A stretch of 64,000 bases of DNA. It comes from Streptomyces dioscori. GTDB taxonomy: Bacteria > Actinomycetota > Actinomycetes > Streptomycetales > Streptomycetaceae. Location of the stretch: NCBI RefSeq assembly GCF_003024195.1, contig NZ_KZ679053.1, positions 186,001 through 250,000 on the forward strand, read 5' to 3'. The notes beneath the pieces were generated by a model. The model worked only from the letters and a program-made list of their open reading frames with translations, ran no database searches and was not told where the DNA came from. The position numbers and the translations under genes were made by a program. Of this stretch, positions 8,829-20,782 are shown piece after piece. How positions within the stretch are numbered: position 1 is the stretch's first letter; each line of letters opens with the position of its first letter.

Positions 8829-9386
8829 ATGCTCCACAGGACTTCACTGCGCACGCTTGGTCTCGGTCTCTCCCTCGCCGCCCTGGCGACGTTCTCGGCA
8901 GCGTGCAGCAGCTCCTCCGATGACTCGTCGGCCGATGGCTCGACGACGTCAGCTGCGCCGAAGCCGGCCGGATCAGGTTCGACGGCGGCTTCGGCGGCGC
9001 CGGACTCCGCTGACTCAGGATCGAAGTTGGTCCTGAAGACCGCGAAAGGCAGCGCGGGCATCTGGCTTACCGATCCGGCGGGTCGCACGCTGTACCTGAA
9101 CACCAAGGACAAGAAGACGGCGTCCAATTGCTATGACAAGTGTGCCAAGGAGTGGCCGCCGCTCACGACGACGAAGCCGGTGACAGTGACCGGCAAGTAC
9201 ACCGTGCCGAGCAGCGTGGGCACCATCACCCGGACGGACGGCGCGAAGCAGGTTACCTACGGTGGCCACCCGCTGTACTACTACAAGGGCGACAGCGCCC
9301 CTAACGAGATCAAGGGTCAAGGCGTCGACGGCAAGTGGTTCCTCATCGGGCCGATCGCCAACATCATGAACGGCTCCAAGCCGTAA
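8829..9386 (+). CDS. Lipoprotein with secreted repeat domains (COG4315 type)
   Basis: A 185-aa secreted lipoprotein. The signal peptide LSLAALATFSAAC has a lipobox with Cys near residue 26, followed by a Ser/Ala/Gly-rich linker to about 60. Two copies of the actinobacterial secreted repeat follow: one with GRTLYLNTKDKK and the pair NCYDKCAKEWPPL, the second with HPLYYYKGDSAPNEIKGQ and GKWFLI. The first repeat keeps its two cysteines. Function is unknown in the family; copies often sit beside extracytoplasmic redox enzymes. It has its own AACGTT-box promoter and follows the molybdoenzyme gene by 293 bases. Confidence 0.88.
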   Translation: MLHRTSLRTLGLGLSLAALATFSAACSSSSDDSSADGSTTSAAPKPAGSGSTAASAAPDSADSGSKLVLKTAKGSAGIWLTDPAGRTLYLNTKDKKTASNCYDKCAKEWPPLTTTKPVTVTGKYTVPSSVGTITRTDGAKQVTYGGHPLYYYKGDSAPNEIKGQGVDGKWFLIGPIANIMNGSKP

Positions 9387-10139
9387 CAGCAGTCAGGTGC
9401 GGCTGCTGCTGCGCCGCGAGCCCGCCTGTACAGGAACGGCCTTCGTCTGACCCTGAGATTGCGTCGCAGGCGCACTCGGCCGGTACGAAGGCCGTAGTGC
9501 TTGCTGTGTTCGGAGGCCGCGGTTCCGGGAGCTTTTCCACCAGGGATTGAGTGGCGCTTCCGACACTCACCCCGGTAACCCCGGCCGAGCCGAGAGGCGG
9601 CGCCGAGAGCGGTGATCGCACCGGCGCGGCTCGAACGGCACTACGGCGGTCAGTTCTCCCAGCTGCCCCGAGACGAACCGGCCCGCGGCCACGGTCACGG
9701 TACGAGCGATGGCCGTAACTGCGGCCGGCAGGACAGAACGAACCCGCAACGGAGCTCGTCACGTACGAGCTGTCTTGGTCGACTGCTTGTACCGACGAGC
9801 TCCGTTGTACTTTCGCCTCGAACCCGCAACGTGCTCGCAGGAACTGCGGAAACGCTGACTTCCCGGCTTAGGTGAAGGCCCGCTGTCTGGTCGCGGAAAA
9901 TTGCTACCGCCGCCTGCGGGTTCACTTGGCCCGCCGGCAGACTTGCTTGAGTGCCTGTGCCTCACGCACGGGGGCTTGGACAGGTGAGTTTGTGCAAGGC
10001 GCTCGATGACCAGGCCGTGAGCGGGTCGAGCTCACAAGTGCCTCGGAGGCCGTGCTGTGTACGTGGTCGGCGCTGCGGCGGTACTGGCTGCCACGACCTG
10101 AGGCGCGGCCAGCACGGGGGTAGCCGGCCGCGTACTTCT
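9387..10139. other. 753-base gene-free stretch with one inverted repeat
   Basis: Between the lipoprotein and the convergent flavoenzyme gene I see no frame with recognisable protein or clean codon bias. The only structure noted is the 14-base inverted repeat at 9747-9807. Confidence 0.5.
9747..9807. repeat. Perfect 14-base inverted repeat with 33-base loop
   Basis: CAACGGAGCTCGTC (9747-9760) and its exact complement GACGAGCTCCGTTG (9794-9807). The phrase GAACCCGCAACG overlaps the left arm and recurs at about 9829. It could be a terminator for either flanking gene, a protein site or a relic; no gene covers it. Confidence 0.45.
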
Positions 10140-11513
10140 CTACGCTGAGTCCGGCAGTGGGATCGCGTTGAAGACGTCCTTCGGATCGAAGCGACGTTTC
10201 ACTGCAAGGAGCCGCGAAGTGTTCGGACCGTACGCGTGGGCGATCTGTGCGGTCTCATCAGGTCCAAGTAGGTTGGGGTATCCACCAGGTAGCGCGTGGG
10301 GTCCGAAGGCACTGCTCGCCCTGTCGGCCCAGGCGCGGTGCTCCGCCGCACGGCTGTCGGTGGGATCCCAGAGAGCGATGACCTCGATCATGAGATGCGG
10401 GGTGCGGACGCCGAACGCCGTGTCCTCAACGGGGACGCGCGCTGCGGCTCCGTGCAGGCTGTGCACGGATACGGCTGAGTAGGGCGACGTCAGCGTGGAG
10501 CCTGCGAGGGTCAGCGCGTCACGGACGCCTGAGGTGAGGGCGGGCACCGAACGTGAACGGATCTCGACGTGCCGTCCGAAGGGGAACAGCGCGTCGATGC
10601 CGGCGAGCATCTCGGCGGTGGTGGTGGCAGCGATCTGGGAGACGAGGGGCGTTCCGATCGAGGCGAGCTGCGCCAGCGCGCGTTCCCCAGCGGTGACGTC
10701 ATCGCCGCTCCATGTCGGCGACAGGAACACCATGGGCTTTCCGCCGGGACCCGGCAGGACGCCGGACTGCACAGTCAGGTCGTCCGGGCTGTCGAGCAGA
10801 ACGTCCGACAACCCGGTCAGCACGGTCGTGACCTGCTCCCACGGGAACAGCACCATGCCGGACAGCAGAGTGGACACTCGGTGCAGGCGTACACGCATGG
10901 AGGTGACGACACCGAAGTTGCCGCCACCGCCGCGCAGGGCCCAGAACAGGTCAGGTTCCCGAGCGGAGTCGACGGTGATGATGGAGCCGTCGGCGAGCAC
11001 CACGTCCGCGGACAGCAGATTGTCCAGGGCGAGTCCGAAGCGACCACTCAGCGGTCCGTAACCGCCCCCGAGGGTCAGGCCCACCATTCCCACCGCGCCC
11101 GCTGAGCCTGTTGCGGCGGTCAGGCCGAAGGGTTGCGCAGCGGCGACGAGATCGGCAGCCGTGGCGCCTCCCGACACGTGCGCCACTTCGGCCACGGAGT
11201 CAACCGTGACCGTGCGCATGCCGGAAAGGTCGATGGTCAGGCCGCCGTCGCTCAGCGCCCTGCCGGCCCAGTCGTGTCCGCCACCACGGACCGTCAGAGG
11301 AGCGTCGTTCTCCCGCGCGGCCAGTATGGCGGCCCGGACCTCAGCCGGGTCGGCGCACCGGACGATCACTCCAGGGCGGGTGGGAACGGCACCGTTCCAG
11401 ATGCTTCGTCCGACGTCGTAGGCCGGCCCGGTGGTGAGCACCTCTCCCGCTTGGACGGTCTTTCGTAGCGTGGTGGTGAGGCGGGCGATCTGTGTCGGGG
11501 TGGGCGGTGACAT
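10140..11513 (-). CDS. FAD-linked oxidoreductase, PCMH/BBE family
   Basis: A 457-aa flavoenzyme. The FAD-binding PCMH domain (about residues 45-215) has TVRGGGHDWAGRA, whose His is the usual covalent FAD attachment point. The second attachment Cys of bicovalent members is absent (TGSAGAVGMVGLTLGGG occupies that place), so FAD is probably bound once. The C-terminal BBE-like segment is seen at GGYPNLLGPDETAQ and KRRFDPKDVFN. Relatives oxidise sugars, alkaloids or aromatic polyketides with oxygen. It starts 59 bases after the end of a MarR gene on the same strand, forming a regulator-enzyme operon. The start ATG 11513 begins MSPPTPTQIARL. Confidence 0.9.
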   Translation of the reverse strand: MSPPTPTQIARLTTTLRKTVQAGEVLTTGPAYDVGRSIWNGAVPTRPGVIVRCADPAEVRAAILAARENDAPLTVRGGGHDWAGRALSDGGLTIDLSGMRTVTVDSVAEVAHVSGGATAADLVAAAQPFGLTAATGSAGAVGMVGLTLGGGYGPLSGRFGLALDNLLSADVVLADGSIITVDSAREPDLFWALRGGGGNFGVVTSMRVRLHRVSTLLSGMVLFPWEQVTTVLTGLSDVLLDSPDDLTVQSGVLPGPGGKPMVFLSPTWSGDDVTAGERALAQLASIGTPLVSQIAATTTAEMLAGIDALFPFGRHVEIRSRSVPALTSGVRDALTLAGSTLTSPYSAVSVHSLHGAAARVPVEDTAFGVRTPHLMIEVIALWDPTDSRAAEHRAWADRASSAFGPHALPGGYPNLLGPDETAQIAHAYGPNTSRLLAVKRRFDPKDVFNAIPLPDSA

Positions 11514-11572
11514 AACAAGTTCCCTACGTATCAGTCGAATGGGGCAATTGGCTGTGCTTCATGCAGTGGGTC

Positions 11573-12067
11573 TCATACAGCGGGCGTGCTGGCGTGTTGG
11601 GTGCCATCGGTCTGTTCAACGCCCGTGGGCTGTTCAGCCCACGCACTGTCGAAGTCGGTGCGAAATCGGGACAGGAGGGAGGCCAGTTGGCTGATGTCCT
11701 CGTCGCTCCAGTCGGCCAGCCGCGCAGCGAGTTCCGTGGTGCGACGCTCGTTGAGCTCGGCGAACCGGGCGCGGCCGTCGGCGGTAAGACGCAGGATCCG
11801 TGAGCGCCGGTCGGCCGGGTCGGGCCTGCGGTCGACCCAGTGCAGCATGGTGAGTTGAGCGACGTAGCGACTGGTGACCGACATGTCGACGCCGAGCAGT
11901 TCGGTGAGCCGGCCGATGGTGAGGGCGCCATGGCGGCTGAGCATGATCAGGGCCGTGGCACACCCTGCGGAGCAGCCAGGTGGAATGATCCGGCCGAGTT
12001 CGCGTCGTACGCTGCCGATGGCCGCGAGCTGGTGCACCAGCTCTTCATGCAGGGCAGTCGTGGCCAC
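11573..12067 (-). CDS. MarR-family transcriptional regulator
   Basis: A 164-aa winged-helix regulator: LTIGRLTELLGVDMSVTSRYVAQL is the DNA-recognition part and VDRRPDPADRRSRILRLTADG the wing. GTG 12067 follows AAGGAG (complement of 12073-12078) at 5 bases. It heads a two-gene unit with the flavoenzyme and is divergent from the methyltransferase gene; the space between contains a perfect AACGTT box at 12201-12218. Being the regulator physically closest to a box, it is one candidate for the protein that binds the whole family of boxes, but a TetR in the window or a distant gene is equally possible. GCSAGCATAL near residue 34 contains two cysteines that could sense oxidants. Confidence 0.9.
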   Translation of the reverse strand: MATTALHEELVHQLAAIGSVRRELGRIIPPGCSAGCATALIMLSRHGALTIGRLTELLGVDMSVTSRYVAQLTMLHWVDRRPDPADRRSRILRLTADGRARFAELNERRTTELAARLADWSDEDISQLASLLSRFRTDFDSAWAEQPTGVEQTDGTQHASTPAV

Positions 12068-12200
12068 CTGCGTCTCCTTAGCCTCGCTTCGGGTAATTGT
12101 TTGGTCGTCAGGCGCATTGGGTGCATGTAAGTGGGCCGGGCAGTTGTCCGTCGCTCGAAACGCGATCGCCGACGCGTCTGTGTCACGCTACCAGAACGTG

Positions 12201-12245
12201 AGATAGAACGTTCGGTCTTGACTTGTGTCCTGCGGCACCTAAGCT
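12201..12245 (+). promoter_or_regulatory. Perfect AACGTT-box promoter of the methyltransferase gene
   Basis: AGATAGAACGTTCGGTCT (12201-12218) is perfect. -35 TTGACT (12218-12223) shares its last T; about 16 bases later comes -10 TAAGCT (12240-12245). The predicted leader of about 200 bases before ATG 12455 is long and has no recognised structure. Confidence 0.65.
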
Positions 12246-12454
12246 GAGTCCGAGTGTTCGCCCACGACTGGGCTCGAGCCTGGCCCTGTACATGTTGCGT
12301 TTCGTCCGTAACGACGCTCTGGCCGTGCTCGGTCCGACCGTCGGACGCCAGTTGGCGACGGCGACCCAGAAAATCCATTCCCGCCTGCGGCGAAAAGCGG
12401 GTCAGGCTCCGGCTGTTGCAGCCGGAGGTCTCACATGCGAAGGAGTCTCAACCA

Positions 12455-13237
12455 ATGGAACCTGCTGTTCATCTGAGCGTCGACACCAGCAAGCCCCATC
12501 CCGCACGGGTATACGACTGGCTGCTGGGCGGCGAGAACAACTATCCCGTCGACCGGGAGATCGGTGAGGCGCTGCCGATAGAAACGCGAGGCAACGCGGT
12601 CCGGAACAGGGCGTTCATGCGCAGGGCAGTTGGCTGGCTGGCGAAGAAGGGTGTCGATCAATTCCTCGACATCGGTTCCGGCATACCTACCGAACCCAAC
12701 CTGCATCAGATCGTGCAGACGATCGCCCCCGCCGCACGGATCGTCTACGCCGACAGCGACCCGAGCGTCCTGCCACACGCGGAGGCGCTTCTGACCAGCA
12801 CCCCGCAGGGGCGCACCGACTTCCTGCATGCGGATGTGCGGCAGCCCGCGGTCCTGCTGGAACGCGCCGGCGCACACCTCGACTTCGAACGGCCCGTTGC
12901 TCTTTCGCTGCTCGCGCTCCTTCACTTCCTACCCGACGATGAGGACCCGTACAGCATCGTGAACACCCTGGTGAAGGCACTCCCGCCGGGCAGCTTCCTG
13001 CTTCTGTCGCACGGGACAACCGATCAGCATCCGGAGTGGAATGGAAAGATCGAAGCCGCGTACGAGCAGGGCTCCATCCCGCTCCGGTTGCGTACTCGCC
13101 GTGAGGTCGAGCCGTTCTTCGAGGGTCTCGAACTCGTCGCGCCCGGACTGGTGTACGCCACCGAGTGGTACCAGGAAGGCCCGGCGCCCACCCCGGAGCG
13201 AAGTGGCCTCCACGTCGGAGTTGCCAGGATCCCCTGA
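12455..13237 (+). CDS. SAM-dependent methyltransferase, DUF574 type
   Basis: A 260-aa member of the actinobacterial S-adenosylmethionine methyltransferase family once called DUF574. It opens with the family signature SKPHPARVYDWLLGGENNYPVD, then has the SAM-binding loop LDIGSGIPTEPNLHQI near residue 70 and the acidic loop VYADSDPSV near 97. Many copies are found per Streptomyces genome; substrates are mostly unknown. ATG 12455 is chosen because AAGGAG lies 9 bases upstream and the family signature begins within 12 residues. It is driven by a perfect AACGTT-box promoter, which links it to the redox genes on its left. Confidence 0.92.
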   Translation: MEPAVHLSVDTSKPHPARVYDWLLGGENNYPVDREIGEALPIETRGNAVRNRAFMRRAVGWLAKKGVDQFLDIGSGIPTEPNLHQIVQTIAPAARIVYADSDPSVLPHAEALLTSTPQGRTDFLHADVRQPAVLLERAGAHLDFERPVALSLLALLHFLPDDEDPYSIVNTLVKALPPGSFLLLSHGTTDQHPEWNGKIEAAYEQGSIPLRLRTRREVEPFFEGLELVAPGLVYATEWYQEGPAPTPERSGLHVGVARIP

Positions 13238-13519
13238 CTGGGCGGCCTGACGCGGCTCACACCCGGTCGACCGCGCACGAGCCGGCAGCAAGCGGTACGT
13301 CTCGACCGGTGGGCACGGCAACAGTTCTTGGCGACGACTTCCTCCCAGGCGCGGGTGTCTTGACGGTTGCCCGGCAGAGGCAGGCCCACCACGATCTCCC
13401 AGGTGGATGTCGGCGTCGTTGACCTGGCGGGCGGGGGAGTAGCAACGGCAGCAGAGCACCTTCACTCGCGCCAGGTCGGTTCCGATGGCTCCTGGGCGAT
13501 GTCGCGGAGCCAGATGACC

Positions 13520-13985
13520 ATGGCGGTGACCTCAGTGTGCCGTGGAAGATGTAGTCACGTCCGTCGTAGCAACTGGTGACCGCACGACACTGCTTCCCCT
13601 TGCGGACGCACCGTTCGGCGGCGTGACGGCGCCGGTACCGGTACGGATGGGGGTCGAAGGCCGGGTGCCGCCCGCCGCTGCGGCCCCGCCGGCGACGGAT
13701 GTCGCGCTGGTCAGCAGGCCGGGCAATGGTCGCGTTGAGGTGCCGCCGACGCAGGTAGGCGCGGTTGTCGCGCCTGGAGCAGGCATTGTCGCCGCGGAGT
13801 CAGTCCGGGCGGGCGCGCGGGTGCCCGGGCCCGTGCCGGGAGATCCGCAGCCGCCCGGGCGTCGTTTCCCAGACCAGCGGGCGGACCCGGTCGTCGGCCA
13901 TGAAGTGGATGTTGCTGGTCAGTCCGCCCCGGGAACGTCCCGGGGCCTCGCGTCCTTGAGCCTCCACCGGAGAGTGCACGGGCTA
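13520..13985 (-). pseudogene. IS5-family transposase remnant
   Basis: Minus-strand translation gives GRSRGGLTSNIHFMADDRVR, a later RLRISRHGPGHPRARPD, a stop, then RGDNACSRRDNRAYLRRRHL, NATIARPADQRDIRRRRGRS, HPAFDPHPYRYRRRHAAERC and CYDGRDYIFHGTL. This order matches the catalytic and C-terminal half of IS5/IS427-type DDE transposases. At least one internal stop and changed active-site residues (DNACSRR instead of DKAYSS) show that it is dead. The N-terminal half is missing. No inverted ends were found. It separates the redox gene group from a decayed glycosidase. Confidence 0.7.
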
Positions 13986-14259
13986 GGGAGTGTGCCCAGG
14001 CTTGGGCGTGTGTGTGGGGGGAGTGGGCCTGAGGCGGGTGCCGGAGAGCGGCGCGGTGAGAGGGAGTTGGGGTGTCGCTGTCACACGCGTAGCTCATGCA
14101 CAGGTCGTCCCGGACGACATCGGCGGCGATCTGTGCGGCGGTGGCGCGGGTGAACAGGTACGCGGTGTCGGCGGCCCGCAGGGTCGTGACGGGCAGAGCG
14201 ACGTAGCGGTCGGGTTCCTTCCGGGCAGCGATGCAAGTCTCTGTTTTCTGCGTCCGTGA

Positions 14260-14765
14260 GTGGCAGCCTCGGCTCTCGTGGCGAAGATGCGACAGGCGCA
14301 GCCCGACGGAACCTTCGGCATCGTCGGCTCGTACTGGCCGGTCTGGACCCGGGATACGGAGCCGGAACAGCGGACCGCCGCCGACAGGATCGACCTGTTG
14401 TACAACAAGTCCCGCGTGGACGTTCTCGTGCACGGCACCTCCCCGTCGACCTTCTTGACTGGCACAAGCAGGTCGGCGGCGCCGACTTCATCCACGACGG
14501 CGACCCCGTGGACGCCGCCGGATCCATCGACTTCTCCGTCCTGAACTACTACGACCCGATCTACATGTTCACGTGTCTCGGATGCCACCGCGGACGGGGC
14601 GCCGTCCCCGGGGACATCGCTTGGTCGCTCACTGACAACTTCGAATGGGCTGCGGGCTACTCCCCGTGTTTCGGCCCCGTGTATGTCGACTACGTCCACG
14701 GCACAGAAGCGGACTCTGAAGGCGAGCTTCGACTGGTGCCGGGCGTCCATCGACAGGCATGTCTC
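14260..14765 (+). pseudogene. Frameshifted GH1 beta-glucosidase remnant
   Basis: Three plus frames in turn carry GH1 pieces: GIVGSYWPVWTRDTEPEQRT with YNKSRVDVLVHG, then LLDWHKQVGGADFIHDGD, IDFSVLNYYDP and SLTDNFEWAAGYSPCFGPVY, then AQKRTLKASFDWCRASI. The order and spacing match the last third of family 1 beta-glucosidases (NYY, DNFEW, KASxxWYR). The catalytic TENG segment is missing between NYYDP and DNFEW, so there is an internal deletion besides two frameshifts. The enzyme cannot be made. Confidence 0.75.
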
Positions 14766-14829
14766 AGCACCTGCTGACTCGATCAGTACGGCGTGCCCCT
14801 GGGAACGGCGCCCTCGACGACGATCCGGC

Positions 14830-15640
14830 TCAGGCTCTCTCCCGGCTGAACGCGCGCAGCAGGTCAGCCGCCACGCTCACGGCGATGGTCGCTGGCTCCT
14901 TGCCCGCGATGTCGGCTATGCCGATCGGGGTCTTGATGCGGTCGATGACCGCGTCCTGATGACCGCCCTCCGTGGACAAGCGCTTGCGGAAACGCGCCCA
15001 CTTGGCCGCCGACCCGATCAGTCCGACGGAACCGAGATGCGGGGTGCGCAGCGCGGCGTCGCACAGCGCCACATCCTCTGCATGATCATGGGTCATGATC
15101 AGCACGTGGGCACCGTAAGGCAGTTCCATGAGCACTTCCTCGGGCAGCAACGGCGTGTGCCGCACATGGACCTGCGCCACGGCGTCCGCCAGCGCGCCGA
15201 GCCGCTCGACGGCGAGCATGTCGGAGCGGGTGTCGATCAAATAGAGGTCGAGATCGTGGCGTGCCAAGATGCGCGCCAACTCCAGCCCGACATGGCCGAG
15301 CCCGAAGATGGCCACTGCCTGCACGACCGGCAATGGTTCCAGCAGAATCGAGACCGTGCCGCCGCAGCACTGGACGCCATGCCGGTTCGCCACCTTGTCG
15401 TTCAGGGCGAAGTCGATCAGATCAGGTTCCGGTTTGGACGCGGCGATCAGTTCTCGGGCCCGGTCGACGGCGACGGCTTCGACGTTGCCCCCGCCGATGG
15501 AGCCCCAGGTCTGGTTCTGCCCGACGACGAGCTTTGCGCCGGGGTCGCGGGGAGCATGGCCGCGCACGGTCGCCACGGTCACGAGCACGCCGGGTTCCCG
15601 GCGTGCTCGCAGCCTGGCGACCGCGGCGACCCACGCCATG

Positions 15641-15648
<8 letters not shown>
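14830..15648 (-). CDS. xdhC: XdhC-family molybdenum cofactor insertion protein
   Basis: A 272-aa XdhC/CoxI-type protein. The N-terminal domain includes VTVATVRGHAPRDPGAKLVV and the glycine-rich WGSIGGGNVEAV; a C-terminal Rossmann domain starts at VAIFGLGHVGLELARIL near residue 112. Such proteins bind molybdopterin, promote its sulfuration and deliver it to xanthine dehydrogenase; they are not part of the mature enzyme. GTG 15648 overlaps the end of xdhB by 8 bases, showing translational coupling; ATG 15639 is an alternative. It is the last gene of the xdhABC operon. Confidence 0.92.
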
Positions 15649-18054
<2,406 letters not shown>

Positions 18055-18058
<4 letters not shown>

Positions 18059-19524
18059 GACCTCACCGCCTCGGTGGTCTGCGCGTACAGCTTGAGCAGG
18101 CTCTGGCCGAGCATGGCCGAGCGGTAGCCGGCGCTGGCGCGATGGTCGTCCATCGGTGTTCCCTCCGCACTCAGCACGGCAGCCACGCTTCGTACGGTTT
18201 CCTCCGCCCAGTCCTGGCCCTCCAGCGCCGCCTCGGTGCGCACGGCTCGGACCGGGGTGGCGGCCACTCCGCCCAGCCCTATCCGAGCCTTGCGAACGAT
18301 CCCGCCCTCAATGTCGAGCGCGAAAGCGACCGCCACGCTGGAGATGTCGTCGAATCGCCGCTTGGCGATCTTGTGGAAGGCCACGACGGGCGAGAGCGGC
18401 CGCGGGATGCGTACTGCACGGATCAGCTCGCCTTGACGGCGTACTGTCTGTCGATAGCCGGTGAAGTAGTCCGCGAGCGGGACCACTCGCTCGCCGGTCG
18501 GGTCGGCAAGGACCAGTGACGCCTCAAGCGCCAGGAGCGTCGGCGGGCTGTCGCCGATGGGCGACCCGGTACCGAGATTCCCGCCGAGCGTGGCGCCGTT
18601 GCGGATCAGCCGAGAGGCGAACTGCGGGAACAGTTGGGCAAGCAGCGGGACTTTGCCGTCCAGGTGTCGCTCGATCTCCGTGAGGGTGAGCGCCGCTCCG
18701 ATCTCGAAGTGGTCCGCGTCGACGTGCAGCTCGCGCAGTTCAGGCAAGCGGTCGACGGCGATCACACGATTCGCTCTGCGGGACTTGATGTTGACCTCGA
18801 CGCCCCAGTCGGTGCAGCCGGCGATCACGAGGGTGTCGGGCCGGTCTCGCAACACATGCAAGGTCTCCGCGAGGGTTCGTCTGCGAAGGAAGACGCGGTC
18901 GTCCTGGGCGTATTCAGTGGCGACGGGAACGGGCGCGGGCTGCTCGCGGCGCTGTGCGAGCGGATCTGTGCCGGCCGGCATACCGACGGCGAACGCGGCA
19001 TCGCGGATCGGCCGGTATCCGGTGCAGCGGCAGAGATTCCCGCTGAGTGAGTGGAGATCGAAGCCGTTGGGCCCGTGCTCAGCATCGGCGTTTTCGGCTG
19101 AGTCGTCCTGTGGGCGCGCGCACCGGTCGGGCCGGTAGTACTCGGCCGCCATGCTGCAGATGAATCCCGGTGTGCAGTAGCCGCACTGGGAGCCGCCTCG
19201 GACGGCCATTTCTTCCTGCACCGGGTGCAGGACGGTTGCCGCGCCGCTCTCGTCGGCTGCAGCGAGACCCTCAGCTGTGACGACTTCCTGGCCGTTCAGC
19301 GCCGCGACCGGGACCAGGCATGCGTTGACAGCCACCCAGTCGGTTGGCTTCGCCACTCCGGGGCGGGCCACCAGGACCGAACAGGCGCCGCATTCCCCCT
19401 CGGCGCAGCCCTCCTTCGTTCCGGTCAGGCCTTGCTCCCGCAGGAAGTCCAGCACCGTCGTGTGGGCTGCGGCAGGTGTGATCGGGGCTACTTGCCCATT
19501 GACTGTGATCTGGGCCCTCACCAT
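18055..19524 (-). CDS. xdhA: Xanthine dehydrogenase, fused 2Fe-2S and FAD subunit
   Basis: A 489-aa small subunit that joins the iron-sulfur and FAD parts in one chain. A plant-type 2Fe-2S centre is seen in GCAEGECGACSV near residues 39-50, the second centre in CGYCTPGFICSM and GNLCRCTGYRPI near 114-170, and the FAD-binding PCMH domain from about 210 with IRNGATLGGNLGTGSPIGDS. It passes electrons from the molybdenum subunit to NAD. ATG 19524 has GAGGA upstream. It is the first gene of the xdhABC operon; no regulator gene or clear operator lies directly upstream. Confidence 0.94.
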
Positions 19525-20130
19525 GCCAAGTCCTCGGGCCGGTGCGCAGTCATTCGATTCGGCAGGTACACCAATGGAGTGCAGCTTTCTGTCTCAGGCC
19601 GCCGCATCGACAGGAGCGGTGGCCAGGCGCATGCACCGACAGCGTCGACATGCGGAAGGGAAGGGAGTTCAGCAGACGCGGGAGGGAAGCCAGAACGTGC
19701 AGTCAGTGGGCACGTGAATACGGCGTGCTCAGCAGCCGTGTGCGATGCGTCCCGGAGCCCAGGCTGTGCCGTGGGCGAGGCGACCCAGGTCAGAGATGAG
19801 ATTCATCTGCAGGTCGCCCCCTCACGGTGATCATGAAGAATTTCCACGCAAAAGTAGTCGCGGCAGGGGTGTGCGTCAAGCTTCGGGCACCTGGCCAATC
19901 CTGGGCGTGACGCTGCCCCGCGAGGCGAACTCGATCCGCCTGCGTCCTCCGACACAGTGAGTCCATGCAGGGCCCGATCATGTCGGCCACCGGTATGGAG
20001 CGGGGGCCAGGTGCTTCCCGGCCCGGCTCGAACGGGCTGCGAACGCACGCGCGATGCGCGCTCTGTGGCGGAGGGCGGCGGGCGGCGGGTCTGGAACGGG
20101 GGAGCGCGGGGCCGGTGCAGGGCTCGGCGA
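19525..20130. other. 606-base stretch upstream of xdhA without a recognisable gene
   Basis: This region must hold the xdhA promoter, but I could not pick a clear -35/-10 pair. Frames on both strands are open for tens of codons without recognisable protein. Confidence 0.4.
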
Positions 20131-20430
20131 CTACAGGTGCCAGGCGGCCATGGTCAGGCTCTGGCGGTGGTGAGGGCCGTGTACGAGGTCGGCGCGGGCG
20201 ACGGTGTAGTCGCATTCGTCGGCCGGGCAGGCGTAGACGGGGCGGCCCTTGATGTGCTCGTCGGGGCCGGGGGTGAAGCCGCCGACGTGGCAGGAGTGTG
20301 TCCTGGAGCTCTCGGTGATCACGGCGTGAATCCCGGTCAGCCCGTCGGTGGGGACATCACGGCTGAGCGAGCGTTTGGCGTGGTGCGCGGTGATGTAGGC
20401 GGCCGCACCGTGGTGACCGGTCGTGGCCAG
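20131..20430 (-). pseudogene. Short unrecognised coding remnant with a Cys/His-rich tail
   Basis: A minus frame open from after a stop at 20431 to TAG at 20131 reads AAAYITAHHAKRSLSRDVPT, then SCHVGGFTPGPDEHIKGRPV, YACPADECDYTVARADLVHG and HHRQSLTMAAWHL. Codon use and the density of Cys and His look like real protein, possibly metal-binding. The only standard start is GTG 20322, giving 63 aa; the upstream part has no start, and a neighbouring frame (SAAEQYTGALIRAALQRYGI) continues it, so I read it as the frameshifted end of a longer gene. I do not recognise the family. Confidence 0.35.
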
Positions 20431-20738
20431 TCACCCGCGCTCAACCGGGCCGGTTCCGACGCGGTGCGGTATGCCGTACCGCTGCAGCGCGGCCCTGATC
20501 AGCGCGCCGGTGTACTGCTCGGCGGCGGAACGGGTCTAGATCGGGCTGTGCGCCATCGGCGTGACCCAACTCGCCTGTGTGCGACGACTTTTGCTGTGCT
20601 GATGGACCGGGGGCGGCTGTCCGCAGAGGCGGTGCCTGCTGGGCACTCCCCCCGCTCCGCAAGGGGTTCGGATTTCCGTAGCGGCCTCGTTCACGCCCGG
20701 GGGTGGCGTTGTGGCGGGCGGCGCAGTGTCTCCTGGGC

Positions 20739-20782
20739 CGCTGCGCGCGTCCCGGCCGTGGCCGGCCGGGACGCGCGCAGCG
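20739..20782. terminator. 20-base perfect hairpin with TGGC loop
   Basis: CGCTGCGCGCGTCCCGGCCG (20739-20758), loop TGGC, then the exact complement (20763-20782). No T-run follows on either strand. A hairpin of this size would stop transcription or fold when single-stranded. It lies in a gene-free region (20431-21293), so it does not belong obviously to a particular gene. Confidence 0.5.

Noticed and set aside
14000..14255. Minus frame with YLFTRATAAQIAADVVRDDL as a gene
   Set aside because: No start or family; it lies between two pseudogenes and may be only a relic.
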